The notes under the pieces are model-generated. The model was not told the origin of the DNA. It was given only the letters and a program-made list of their open reading frames with translations, and ran no database searches. A program made the position numbers and the translations under genes. Source: JBFISM01 sp041608535 (lineage in GTDB: Bacteria; Actinomycetota; Acidimicrobiia; Spongiisociales; UBA5794). Taken from it: DNA of 23,349 nucleotides. The stretch is taken from the NCBI GenBank assembly GCA_041608535.1, contig JBFISM010000046.1, positions 1 through 23,349 of the forward strand. The letters run 5' to 3'. Shown here one piece after another: positions 7,342 through 15,650 of the stretch (the stretch's first letter is position 1; every line of letters starts with the position of its first letter).

Positions 7342-8642
7342 CTGCCGACCGTGAGCAACTCGTAGGTCCGCTCGAATGACACGTAGTAGGTGTCGCCGCC
7401 GTTCCAGTCGTGGAACGCCATGCCCTCGTCCGTGGCGAACATGACGTAGTTGCCGTCGCTCGACCAGCCGAGATAGTTCGTCGCTCCCTCGATGGATGTG
7501 GTTCGCGCCATCGAGCCATCGAGCGCGGCAATGCGCACCGACCAACGATCGCCCGCACCTGGGCCAGTCCCGAGGATCATGGAGCCGTCGGGGGAGAACT
7601 CGGTCCACGGCGCACCGAAGACGTTGACGACACTCTGCGGCGCCACCATCTCGTTGAACTCGATGTCGAGCACGAGGAACTCAGCGTGAGGGGAGAGAGG
7701 AACCGGCTCGACCGGCAGGCGCAGATCCTCGAACGTCTCACCACGGGCGATGGCGTCGTCGAGTTGTGCCTGCCCACTCACCAGCAGTATGGCGCCGGCG
7801 GCGGTGGCGTCGACGGCCCATCCGGGTACCGCACGCAACGGCACGCCTTCGGAATCGAGCAACGCCGACCAGGTCACGAAGTCGCCGTCGACCAGGAGAT
7901 AGCCCCACTCACCGGCTGCGGCAATCCGAGCGCTGGGCGCCACTTCGACGATGCTCTCGATGTTGACCAATGAGCCACTGGTGGCGACATCTGCGATATA
8001 GAGAGAGGGAACCTCGACACCCGGCGGCTGGCCGACGAATGCCAGCGACAGCCGGTCGCCGAAGATCCATGCGAATGAGGTCGCACCCACGAACTGCGGA
8101 GTCAGCGAGGAGGTGCTGCCCACGTAGAGGGTGCGGAGCCCGTGGTTGGTGCGAGCGCCCAGCAGCGCCAGCATCCGGCTCCCGGCGGCAAAGCGCGCCT
8201 CCATCGGGAAGTTGCGATCGAAGACGTTTGGCGATCCGGGTCCGGGAAGACGGCCGTTCCACACCGAGGTGACGATGTTGGCGGAGCCGTCGAGATTGGA
8301 TGACAAGCCGAGCAGCCACAACTCGTGGGCGAGTCCAGGAACCTGGTCGAGCAAAGAGGGAACCGGCGCAGCCGTCGTCGCTTCTGCGGGTTCGTCAGCC
8401 GCCGTCGTCGTCGCCGGCGCCTCGTCGCTGATGAGAGGCGGAGCAGCAGCGTCGACCTGAATGTCATCGCTGCCGGATGGTTGGGCGGATGACCACAGCC
8501 CCACGACCAACGCAAACAGTGCAATACCACCAGCCAGGATCGCGGGCCCGGCCCACTTTCGCCGCGGTGGCTCCTCCGGCGGTCCCCCGATAGCGTCGGG
8601 TGGGAGCAGCCGGATCTTCGCCGACGGGTCCCGTGCCTCCAT
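7338..8642 (-). CDS. Membrane-anchored propeller-like protein of unknown function
   Basis: The predicted 434-residue protein has a 30-residue cytoplasmic N-terminus, one transmembrane helix (about 31-51), a Thr/Ala-rich linker (about 75-100) and an external domain of repeated beta segments such as WTEFSPDGSMIL and YLGWSSDGNYVMF, typical of TolB/WD40-like blades. No catalytic motif is visible. The frame stays open far upstream into the promoter and antisense side of the SDR gene, but the ATG at 8642 starts the membrane protein sensibly and leaves a short divergent promoter region; it lacks a clear ribosome site. It resembles the lipoprotein at 3227-4648 in architecture only. It shares its stop region (CTAG) with ycaQ. 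Confidence 0.72.
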   Translation of the reverse strand: MEARDPSAKIRLLPPDAIGGPPEEPPRRKWAGPAILAGGIALFALVVGLWSSAQPSGSDDIQVDAAAPPLISDEAPATTTAADEPAEATTAAPVPSLLDQVPGLAHELWLLGLSSNLDGSANIVTSVWNGRLPGPGSPNVFDRNFPMEARFAAGSRMLALLGARTNHGLRTLYVGSTSSLTPQFVGATSFAWIFGDRLSLAFVGQPPGVEVPSLYIADVATSGSLVNIESIVEVAPSARIAAAGEWGYLLVDGDFVTWSALLDSEGVPLRAVPGWAVDATAAGAILLVSGQAQLDDAIARGETFEDLRLPVEPVPLSPHAEFLVLDIEFNEMVAPQSVVNVFGAPWTEFSPDGSMILGTGPGAGDRWSVRIAALDGSMARTTSIEGATNYLGWSSDGNYVMFATDEGMAFHDWNGGDTYYVSFERTYELLTVGS

Positions 8643-8768
8643 TGCCGGCAATGCTAGGCGGGCCTCGAACACACGGCAGCGGTTGCGTGCCACGATCCGA
8701 GCGCCACGGTGCGGGCGGCTATTGTCTCGCCCGACTGCCGGCACGACCGCAACAGGGAGCGCAAGCAC

Positions 8769-9671
8769 ATGATCGACTTCGTGGATCGCGTCGCCATCGT
8801 CACCGGCGCCGGTGGCGGTCTCGGTCGGGGACATGCGCTGCTGCTGGCAAGCCGCGGGGCGGCCGTGGTGGTGAATGATGTCGGCGGTGACGTCCACGGT
8901 CGCGGTACCGGCTCGGCTTCGGCAGACCGTGTCGTGGAGGAGATCCGCAACGCCGGTGGTGTCGCCGTGGCCAACACCGACTCGGTCGCCGATCCTGAGG
9001 CCGCCGCGGCGATGGTCGACGGCGCCGTCGAGCGATTCGGACGAATCGACATCGTCGTGAACAACGCCGGCATCCTCCGCGACAAGTCGTTCGCCAACCT
9101 GGAGTGGTCCGATTTGCACGATGTGCTCGACGTCCACCTGCGAGGCGCCTTCTACGTCACGCGCCCGGCGTTTGAGCACATGAAGGAGCAGCGCTACGGC
9201 CGCATCGTCTTCACCTCGAGCGCCAGCGGTCTGTTCGGCAACTTCGGTCAGTCGAACTACGGCGCCGCCAAGATGGGTCTCATCGGTTTGATGAGGGTGC
9301 TCGCCATCGAAGGGCAGAAGTACGACATCAAGGTCAACGCAATCGCCCCCATCGCCTTGACCAGAATGACGTCGGATCTGCTCGGGGAGGCGGCCGAGGC
9401 GTTCGATCCGGCATATGTCTCACCCGTCGTCGGCTATTTCGCCTCCGCCGAGTGCCAGTTGACCGGAGAGATCTGGTCGGTGGGAGGTGGCTCAGTGAGC
9501 CGTGTGTTCATCGGTCTGACCGAAGGGATTCTCAACAAGCCGAGCGAAGCCGGGGCACTCACCATCGAGGACATTGCGGGCAACGTCGCCGATATCCGCG
9601 ACGAGGACGGATACATCGTTCCATTCTCATCGCAGGACGAGTTCGCCAAGCTGGGGCCGAAGCTGATCTGA
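8769..9671 (+). CDS. SDR-family (3R)-hydroxyacyl-CoA dehydrogenase-like oxidoreductase (MFE-2 type)
   Basis: This 300-residue short-chain dehydrogenase has the NAD(P)-binding TGAGGGLG (residues 12-19), NNAG (98-101), and the catalytic Ser151, Tyr164 and Lys168 (YGAAK). The N-terminal block with VVVNDVGGDVHGRG (33-46) is typical of the dehydrogenase domain of peroxisomal multifunctional enzyme 2/HSD17B4, which oxidises (3R)-hydroxyacyl-CoA. Unlike MFE-2 there is no hydratase or SCP2 domain. The ATG at 8769 is preceded by GGGAG 10 nt upstream; an in-frame ATG at 8709 lies too far into the promoter. It overlaps the cyclo-ligase gene by one base (TGATG). Substrate is inferred from family; fatty acid or sterol side-chain oxidation is plausible. 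Confidence 0.88.
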   Translation: MIDFVDRVAIVTGAGGGLGRGHALLLASRGAAVVVNDVGGDVHGRGTGSASADRVVEEIRNAGGVAVANTDSVADPEAAAAMVDGAVERFGRIDIVVNNAGILRDKSFANLEWSDLHDVLDVHLRGAFYVTRPAFEHMKEQRYGRIVFTSSASGLFGNFGQSNYGAAKMGLIGLMRVLAIEGQKYDIKVNAIAPIALTRMTSDLLGEAAEAFDPAYVSPVVGYFASAECQLTGEIWSVGGGSVSRVFIGLTEGILNKPSEAGALTIEDIAGNVADIRDEDGYIVPFSSQDEFAKLGPKLI

Positions 9672-10240
9672 TGTCGGGGGTTCCGTCCGAGTCTGCTTCC
9701 AAGGGGGAATGGCGGGCCTGGGCCAAGGAGGAACGCAGCGGTTTGGACTGGGAAGAGCTGTCCCGCCTCACGTGTGCCGGGCTGAGCCACTTTCCACCTT
9801 TCCAGCATTCGGAGACGATCCTCACCTTCCTGCCGATGCGTCACGAGATCGATCTGCGGCTGTTGATCCGTTCCCACACCGAGAAGCGCTGGGTGGTGAC
9901 CCGGACCCCGGACGACGGCCTGCTCACCCTGCACCTGCATGGCGGGCCCACCGAGACCCATCGCTACGGCTTCGAGCAGCCGATCGCCGGAAGCGGCGAG
10001 GTGTCGCCCGACTCGGTGGACCTGGCCCTGGTGCCGGGTCTTGCCTTCGATCTGTTCGGCAACCGGCTCGGTCGAGGTGCGGGCTACTACGACAGGTTGC
10101 TGCCCATCCTCAAGCCCGGTGCGGTACTGGTGGGTGTCACTCCGGCGGCACTGGTCGTCGATGAGCTGCCCGCCGATGTCCACGACGTTCGGGTCCACTG
10201 GCTCGCCGCCGAGGAAGGGGTGGTCGGCGTCGCTCATTGA
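9671..10240 (+). CDS. 5-formyltetrahydrofolate cyclo-ligase
   Basis: This 189-residue enzyme converts 5-formyl-THF to 5,10-methenyl-THF using ATP, returning a storage/inhibitory folate to the one-carbon pool. The family block is clear: VPGLAFD (residues 121-127) followed by RLGRGAGYYDR (132-142). The N-terminus has the expected basic helix with Lys11 and Arg15, and TFLPMRHEIDL (52-62) matches the substrate region. Length is normal. The start ATG overlaps the SDR stop by one base (TGATG), so translation is coupled to the SDR, although the two reactions have no obvious link. Cytoplasmic. Confidence 0.92.
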   Translation: MSGVPSESASKGEWRAWAKEERSGLDWEELSRLTCAGLSHFPPFQHSETILTFLPMRHEIDLRLLIRSHTEKRWVVTRTPDDGLLTLHLHGGPTETHRYGFEQPIAGSGEVSPDSVDLALVPGLAFDLFGNRLGRGAGYYDRLLPILKPGAVLVGVTPAALVVDELPADVHDVRVHWLAAEEGVVGVAH

Positions 10241-10376
10241 CGCCGTCGGTCGTTCCCGCTGAGACACCCGCCATGGTGTGGGGTCACCGGATATGTTTGG
10301 TACCGGACGCCGGTGTCCCTCGGGATGGCCCTCGTGCCTCGATCTTCCCGGCACCGGCTCCGTGAGGGAGGTGCTC

Positions 10377-12893
10377 ATGCACATCGGGTTGGTTGGCTAC
10401 TACCCATTCGGCAACTACGGCGACGAGCTGTTCGTCGAGACGTTCCGTGATCTCTTCAACGACGGCGACGTGACGGTCCTCAGCGGCCACGAGCACAACG
10501 GCGGGATCGATCCCGACCTGGTTGCTCAGCAGGACTGCATCGTGATCGGCGGCGGCGATCTCGTGATCCCGCATGCCTACGCCGAGCGCTACTGGGACCC
10601 GGTGTTGCTCACGCGTCCGGTTGTCATCGCCGGTGTCGGTGTGCCGCTGTCCGACCGGGGGCTGTCGCACGAGGCAGCCGCACGGATGCGCACGTTTTTC
10701 CAGCACGAGAACGTGCGACTGGTGACGACACGCGATGCGAAGAGCCGCGATTGGGTCGTGACCCACCTCAGGCCGTCCGTGCCGGTGCGCTCGTACCCGG
10801 ATCTCGTCGCCTCGCTCGATTTCGAGCGACGCAACTCGCATCCCCCGACGCTCGGGCTCGTGCTGCGCGGGCAGCGCCATATCGATTACGGCAACGTCGA
10901 GGCGCTGCTGGCACGAGCGTACGCAGGAGGGTTCCGGATCAAGAACATCGTGTTGGCGACCGGATTCACCGGCGATGAAGATCGCTACGCCGCCGGAGGG
11001 CTCCGGTTCCCTCATGCTGAACTCGTGGAGCGAGATTCGATCGAGGCGCTCACCTACGAACTCAGCGGATGCGACATCGTGGCCAGCCAGCGATTCCACG
11101 GCTGTCTTGTGGCGATGATGATGGGGATCCCAGCCATCGGGCTGAGCACCGAGCACAAGTTCGCTGCCCTGTTCGGTTCACTTGGCAAGGAGCTGTTCGC
11201 AGCAGACACGGCCGATCCATCGCTTCCGGCGAGATTCATCGAGCCGATGTACGAGCTTCCGTCTGGGAACGTTGCGACGATCAAGCAACAGGCTCGGCTT
11301 GGGTTGATGGAGGTGCGGGGGGCAGTCGTGAAGGCCATCGCCGGCTGGGGTGGCACGTCGGGCATGGGCCCGTTGCAGCAGCGTCACCGGCCGCCCCGTC
11401 CCCGCCGGTATCGGCCCTACCGGCCGTATCGCGGCTACCGAGGGGGGCGGCCGCCGCATCGACGCGAGATATCGCCGCGGCTGCAGGCCTTCGCTCAGGC
11501 GAAGCTCGATCCCGCCGAGGAGCTGACGTGGTACCGCGGGCAGTTGCCCACCAGCAAGGGGCGTGGCTATCTCGCTGCGATCGATCAGTTCGTGGCATCG
11601 ACCCCGGAGCTGGCGGAATTGCCCGCCGGCACGCGCGCCATCGTGGCGATACCTGTCGCCGGAGCCGCCGAGGACAAGACCATCTACGGAGCGCTGTCGC
11701 TGTATGCGCAACAGGCATCCGACGCGGTGGACACGACGACGATCCTGCTGTACGTCAACTATCCGCACAGTGTTCTCGACGATCCGCTTGCGCTCGGAAA
11801 CGTCGAGCGCACCATGGCCGAGATCGACCGAGCCCGCATCGACTTCCCCCGGCTGCGGGTGGCCGTGGTCGATGAAGCCTTCGACCCGGTCTTGGCGGAG
11901 GACCACGGCGGGATCATCGGCTGGTTGGCGCGCCGTCTCTATGACATCGCACTGCTCAGCGTCGAACGGGCAATGCGGTGCGGCCGGCTCGACCCGCATC
12001 GTGATGTCTTGCTGATCCGCAACGATGCCGACACCGTCGGTCTCAGCCGCAACTATCTGAGTCGGATGATCGACGCCGCCAACCGGACATCCGACGCCGA
12101 CGTGTTCCAAGGTGCGGTGCGGTGGGGTATCGCCAACTTCGCCGCATTCCCCGGCTACGGCGTTGCGGTGACATTCAAAGAGGTGTTGCGGCTGCTGACG
12201 ATGCGGGTTCGCGGCGGCTACGAGACCACGCCACAGACCAGCGGCTGCAACGTCGCCGTCCGCATGGCGACCTTCGCCGCAGTGGGCGCCGTCGGCAACG
12301 ACGGCTACTTCGGGGCCGGTGGCGACGATCTGGAGATCGGCGCCAGGATCAATGCCGCTCGGCTCGGCGGCTCGCCGGAGAGCGAACGGCCGGCGTCGAG
12401 CCGGCCACACCCGATCCGCTACGTGACCGGAGCGCAGGTCGATGCGACGGGGGAGCGGATGCTCAACACGTACCTCTCGGGGCGCAACATCATCGAGACC
12501 TGGGACACCTACAACAACGGTGCTGCCGGCTACACCCCCCGGTCGGCAGGAGCCGCCGAAGCGAATCTCGTCGACGAGCGAGACGACATCGAGGGCGCGC
12601 TGGCTCGCATCGAGCAGAACATCAGTGCATTGGCGACCCACTGGTATCGAGAAGAGGCCCTGGTCGAAGCTGCCCTGCGGCTGATGTTTGCCGGGTGCGA
12701 TGCGGCACCGGCGTATACGACGGAACGGACCGAGTCGACCTATACGTTCACTTTTACTCCCGAGGGCCGGAGCTGGATGACGCATCGTCTCGGCGGCGAG
12801 GGACCGGAGACAGGCGAGTATGGGATGCGGATCCTCCGCTCCCGCTACGAGTCGAGCCCCGGTAGAGCCGCTCCCATGGTGCGTGCCATGTGA
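10377..12893 (+). CDS. Fusion: polysaccharide pyruvyltransferase domain plus glycosyltransferase-like domain
   Basis: This 838-residue protein has two parts. Residues 1-325 resemble the WcaK/CsaB-type pyruvyltransferase family (PF04230), which adds ketal pyruvate to surface polysaccharides: GYYPFGNYGDE (7-17), VIGGGDLV (56-63) and SQRFHGCLVAMMMGIPAIGLS (237-257) are in the right order. Residues 335-363 are a basic linker rich in Arg, Pro and Tyr. Residues about 418-690 look like a GT-A glycosyltransferase: a start strand AIVAIPVAG (421-429), a DxD-like RNDAD (549-553) and an acidic acceptor-site-like block GDDLEIGARI (649-658). A further 150 residues are unassigned. The ATG at 10377 has AGGGAGG 5 nt upstream. 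No signal peptide. The gene stands alone with no polysaccharide cluster. Domain 1 is fairly secure; domain 2 is inferred from motifs. Confidence 0.8.
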   Translation: MHIGLVGYYPFGNYGDELFVETFRDLFNDGDVTVLSGHEHNGGIDPDLVAQQDCIVIGGGDLVIPHAYAERYWDPVLLTRPVVIAGVGVPLSDRGLSHEAAARMRTFFQHENVRLVTTRDAKSRDWVVTHLRPSVPVRSYPDLVASLDFERRNSHPPTLGLVLRGQRHIDYGNVEALLARAYAGGFRIKNIVLATGFTGDEDRYAAGGLRFPHAELVERDSIEALTYELSGCDIVASQRFHGCLVAMMMGIPAIGLSTEHKFAALFGSLGKELFAADTADPSLPARFIEPMYELPSGNVATIKQQARLGLMEVRGAVVKAIAGWGGTSGMGPLQQRHRPPRPRRYRPYRPYRGYRGGRPPHRREISPRLQAFAQAKLDPAEELTWYRGQLPTSKGRGYLAAIDQFVASTPELAELPAGTRAIVAIPVAGAAEDKTIYGALSLYAQQASDAVDTTTILLYVNYPHSVLDDPLALGNVERTMAEIDRARIDFPRLRVAVVDEAFDPVLAEDHGGIIGWLARRLYDIALLSVERAMRCGRLDPHRDVLLIRNDADTVGLSRNYLSRMIDAANRTSDADVFQGAVRWGIANFAAFPGYGVAVTFKEVLRLLTMRVRGGYETTPQTSGCNVAVRMATFAAVGAVGNDGYFGAGGDDLEIGARINAARLGGSPESERPASSRPHPIRYVTGAQVDATGERMLNTYLSGRNIIETWDTYNNGAAGYTPRSAGAAEANLVDERDDIEGALARIEQNISALATHWYREEALVEAALRLMFAGCDAAPAYTTERTESTYTFTFTPEGRSWMTHRLGGEGPETGEYGMRILRSRYESSPGRAAPMVRAM

Positions 12894-12911
12894 CGCAGCG
12901 GGTGTGTGCTG

Positions 12912-13346
12912 TCAGGCCGCAGCGGTCTCTTGGACCTGGCGCTTGATCATCGCCAGGATGGCCGCCATGCCGCGGAGACGGAGTTGGGAGACCACCTCCT
13001 CGATCCCCATCTCCACGTAGAACGCGTCCGGTACGGCCAGGATCTGGTCGACGGTGCTACCGGAGAGGCCGTCGGCGAGCAGACCGGCGTAGCCGCGCAT
13101 CGTCGGCGACTCCCGGGGCACGTCGAACGCCAGCGTCACCACGCCGTCGTCATCGACCTCCGAGGCCACGAAGAACGGCGTCTGGCACTCGTGTACCCGC
13201 TGCATGACCTCCGGATTGCGCAGATGCTCCGGTGGGTCGGGCAGCCGGTTGGCGTAGTCGACGAGAGCCTCGATCTTGATCTGCTTGGGACTCGATGCGA
13301 ACAGATCGACGAGCTGCTGCAGGCGGGGAGGGAGGGTGGACATCAT
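12912..13346 (-). CDS. sufE: SufE-family Fe-S assembly sulfur acceptor
   Basis: The 144-residue protein is a SufE-like sulfur acceptor, which takes persulfide sulfur from a cysteine desulfurase for Fe-S cluster assembly. The active cysteine is Cys54 in VHECQTPFFV (51-60), and SPTMRGYAGLLADGLSG (80-96) matches the family helix region. Length is normal. The gene begins ATG-ATG, so the start may be 13346 or 13343; the ribosome site is weak. It is divergent from sseA across 78 bp. A SufE/SseA pairing is also known in mycobacteria (Rv3283/Rv3284), which supports joint work in sulfur transfer. Confidence 0.92.
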   Translation of the reverse strand: MMSTLPPRLQQLVDLFASSPKQIKIEALVDYANRLPDPPEHLRNPEVMQRVHECQTPFFVASEVDDDGVVTLAFDVPRESPTMRGYAGLLADGLSGSTVDQILAVPDAFYVEMGIEEVVSQLRLRGMAAILAMIKRQVQETAAA

Positions 13347-13424
13347 GGAGACAGTAGCCGAGACTTCCTCCTATGCCCGTAGGGTAAATTGAGACGGAGC
13401 GCAATCGATGGGAAAGGACGCACG

Positions 13425-14303
13425 ATGGCCGTCGCACTCGACCCCAGCACCAAGTTCACTCAGTACGCCCATCCCGAACGTCTCGTCAGCACCGGGTGGC
13501 TCGCCGAGAATCTCGACACCCCCGGCTTGGTGGTCGTCGAGTCGGACGAGGACGTGCTGCTGTACGAGACCGGTCACATCCCGGGAGCGGTCAAGGTCGA
13601 CTGGCACACCGACCTGCAAGATGCCCTGCGTCGCGACTACTTGGACGCTGAGCACTTCGCCGAGCTGATGTCGTCCAAAGGCATCGGCCGCAACGACACC
13701 ATCGTCTTCTATGGAGACAACTTCAATTGGTGGGCGGCTTACGCATTGTGGGTGTTCCGGTTGTTTGGCCACGAGGACGTCCGGTTGCTCGACGGGGGGC
13801 GGCAGAAGTGGACCGACGAGGGACGTGCCATGACCACGGAGATGCCGTCTCGTCCTGCCACCGTCTACCCGGTGGTGGAGCGCAACGACGCCCCGATTCG
13901 GGCGTTCCGCGATGACGTCATGGCGCACATCGGGAGCACCAACCCACTGGTCGACGTGCGCTCGCCCGAGGAGTTCCGTGGCGAGCTGCTGCACATGCCG
14001 AACTACCCGCAAGAGGGGGCGCTGCGTGGCGGACACATCCCGGGTGCGGCCAACGTACCGTGGAAGCGGGCCGCCAACGAAGACGGGTCGTTCAAGGACG
14101 TCGACGAACTGCGTGCCATCTACCACGACGAGGTCGGGCTGGGTATGGGCGACGACATCGTCGCGTACTGCCGCATTGGGGAGCGGTCTTCCCACACCTG
14201 GTTCGTTTTGACCTATCTGCTCGGCCACGACAACGTGCGCAATTACGACGGATCGTGGACCGAGTGGGGCAACATGGTGGGGGTTCCCATCGAGAAGCCG
14301 TGA
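13425..14303 (+). CDS. sseA: Thiosulfate sulfurtransferase (two-domain rhodanese)
   Basis: The 292-residue protein has two rhodanese domains. The N-terminal one (about 15-135) lacks the catalytic cysteine (YGDNFN at 96-101 occupies the loop) and is structural. The C-terminal one carries Cys249 in the loop CRIGERS (249-255), typical of actinobacterial SseA/CysA thiosulfate:cyanide sulfurtransferases. The second domain also shows LVDVRSPEEF (175-184) and GHIPGA (203-208). The ATG at 13425 follows an AGGA site. It moves sulfane sulfur from thiosulfate to a thiophilic acceptor in the cytoplasm. The 3' end overlaps the deacylase start by 4 bp, and the divergent neighbour is sufE. Confidence 0.93.
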   Translation: MAVALDPSTKFTQYAHPERLVSTGWLAENLDTPGLVVVESDEDVLLYETGHIPGAVKVDWHTDLQDALRRDYLDAEHFAELMSSKGIGRNDTIVFYGDNFNWWAAYALWVFRLFGHEDVRLLDGGRQKWTDEGRAMTTEMPSRPATVYPVVERNDAPIRAFRDDVMAHIGSTNPLVDVRSPEEFRGELLHMPNYPQEGALRGGHIPGAANVPWKRAANEDGSFKDVDELRAIYHDEVGLGMGDDIVAYCRIGERSSHTWFVLTYLLGHDNVRNYDGSWTEWGNMVGVPIEKP

Positions 14304-14791
14304 CGGTGGAGGCCCACGCCGATTACCCACCTGCAACCCAGCGGTTTCTCGAGGAAGCGTCCGAGCGCGGCATCCAGGTGCGGCCCACGGTGTATCCCGA
14401 CGGAACCAAGACCTCCCAAGACGCCGCCGATGCCATCGGTTGTCCGCTGTCCGCGATCGCCAAGTCGCTCGTCTTCATGGTGGATGGCGAGCCGGCGCTG
14501 GTCATGATGTCGGGTGATCTGCGGGTCGACGTGGAGAAACTGGCGGCCCTCACCGGCGCCGAGGAGGTTCGTCGCGCCGATCTCGAGGAGGTGCGCACCC
14601 ACACCGGCTACGTGGCCGGGGGGACGCCGGCGTTTGGCCATGCCTCTGTGATGCGGGTGTACGCCGATGTCAGTCTGCGTCGCAACGACCCCGTGTGGTC
14701 GGCGGCCGGCACCCCCACCACGGTGTACCCGCTGCCGCTCGACACACTGGTCTCCGCGGCCGGCGCCGAATGGGTCGACGTAGCTGACTAA
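14300..14791 (+). CDS. YbaK/EbsC-family aminoacyl-tRNA deacylase
   Basis: The 163-residue protein is a member of the YbaK/ProX superfamily, which hydrolyses mischarged aminoacyl-tRNAs (such as Cys-tRNAPro). Family marks are KTSQDAADAIG (37-47), KSLVF with the conserved lysine (55-59), LVMMSGD (67-73) and GYVAGGTPAFGH (103-114). The start GTG at 14300 overlaps the sseA stop in GTGA, indicating translational coupling. The open frame continues upstream inside sseA, but the protein homology begins here. Which tRNA it edits cannot be told. Linkage to sulfur-transfer genes fits a cysteine-related role, but that is inference. Confidence 0.88.
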   Translation: MTVEAHADYPPATQRFLEEASERGIQVRPTVYPDGTKTSQDAADAIGCPLSAIAKSLVFMVDGEPALVMMSGDLRVDVEKLAALTGAEEVRRADLEEVRTHTGYVAGGTPAFGHASVMRVYADVSLRRNDPVWSAAGTPTTVYPLPLDTLVSAAGAEWVDVAD

Positions 14792-14794
14792 CTC

Positions 14795-14970
14795 TGGTCG
14801 CAGAGATCCGCGTTGCATGGTCGGTGTCGGGTGAGGGGCGGATCTGCTCCCGGGGCTGCCGCCGGACTTCGAGGTGCTGAGTGCGTTTGGTCGCAGAGAT
14901 CCGCGTTGCATGGACGGTGTCGGGTAGGGGGCGGATCTGCTCCCGGGGCTGCCGCCGGACTTCGAGGTGC
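14795..14970. repeat. 83-bp tandem duplication, 93-bp period
   Basis: Copies at 14795-14877 and 14888-14970 differ at only 3 of 83 positions and are separated by 10 bp. Each copy contains an 8-bp inverted repeat, AGATCCGC with GCGGATCT (14804-14811/14838-14845 and 14897-14904/14931-14938). The block fills most of the 313-bp gap between the convergent deacylase and DinB genes. The rest of the gap holds two overlapping 12-bp palindromes (14979-14990 and 14985-14996) and no gene that I can support. Confidence 0.92.
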
Positions 14971-15104
14971 CGCAACCGGCTCGCGCGAGCGCTCGCCTTC
15001 GGTGGCGCCCGATTACGGCGATGCGAGAAATGTTGGGTACTCGGGATACGCACAGCTGCGACCGCTTGTCATGCACCCGAGGTTTGGGGGCGGAAGACCT
15101 GCGC

Positions 15105-15617
15105 CTACGGGAGACGATCGATGATTCCGCGGAGGTAGCGGGCCTGGCCGGCGTGCTGGATGTTGTCGCTGATGACGCTGACCAGACGGACCCCCACGGA
15201 GACCGGGGGATCCCAGCGGCGATCGATGATGCGATCCAGCTCGTCGGGCGTGACCGTGGTCAGATAGTCCTGGGTGCGAGCGGCCACCGCCTCGTGGTAT
15301 TCAACGAGATCGTCGGGCGATGCCGGCGTGACTGCGGCAACCTGTGCCGAGGTGTGCCCGTGCCCGGTGTCCTCAGGATCTGGTGTCATGCCGAGGCGCT
15401 CCGCCCAGCCGTCTTCGATCCACGCCTGGTTGCGCCCGGCGATCTCAGACAGGTGGTGATCCTGGATCCTCGTGAGATGCCACACCAGCCATGCGATCGA
15501 GTTGGCGTCTGCTTCGGGCCGGTAGGCCAGACCGTCCGCATCCAAGCCGTCCGCTGCGATGCGCACCAGCTCGGTGATCCGTCCGTAGGCGTCGGCGAGG
15601 ATGGCGGGCGTGTCCAT
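15105..15617 (-). CDS. DinB-superfamily protein (DUF664 type)
   Basis: This 170-residue four-helix-bundle protein belongs to the DinB/DUF664 group; actinobacterial members include metal-dependent mycothiol or other thiol transferases. Likely metal ligands are His47 in WLVWHLTR (43-50) and the C-terminal SDNIQHAGQARYLRG (about 150-164, His155). The ATG has a good GAGGAG site upstream. It lies 33 bp after thiQ on the same strand, so it may be the last gene of the TPP-controlled transcript, yet it has no known thiamine role. The substrate is unknown. Confidence 0.85.
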   Translation of the reverse strand: MDTPAILADAYGRITELVRIAADGLDADGLAYRPEADANSIAWLVWHLTRIQDHHLSEIAGRNQAWIEDGWAERLGMTPDPEDTGHGHTSAQVAAVTPASPDDLVEYHEAVAARTQDYLTTVTPDELDRIIDRRWDPPVSVGVRLVSVISDNIQHAGQARYLRGIIDRLP

Positions 15618-15650
15618 CGGGCTCCTCTCTAGCTCGGTCGGGGACGCAGC

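Noticed and set aside
6052..7608. Long minus-strand open frame over ycaQ
   Set aside because: Low-complexity His/Arg-rich translation, antisense to a clear family member.
8643..9179. Upstream open extension of the membrane-anchored protein (7338-8642)
   Set aside because: It runs antisense through the SDR gene and has no domain; ATG 8642 directly precedes the membrane-protein sequence.
11178..12785. Long minus-strand open frame (535 codons) inside the fusion gene
   Set aside because: It is a GC-rich antisense shadow; the plus frame carries recognisable motifs and a strong ribosome site.
14795..14970. CRISPR-like array
   Set aside because: Only two 83-bp units with a 10-bp separation; no short repeats with regular unique spacers and no cas genes.
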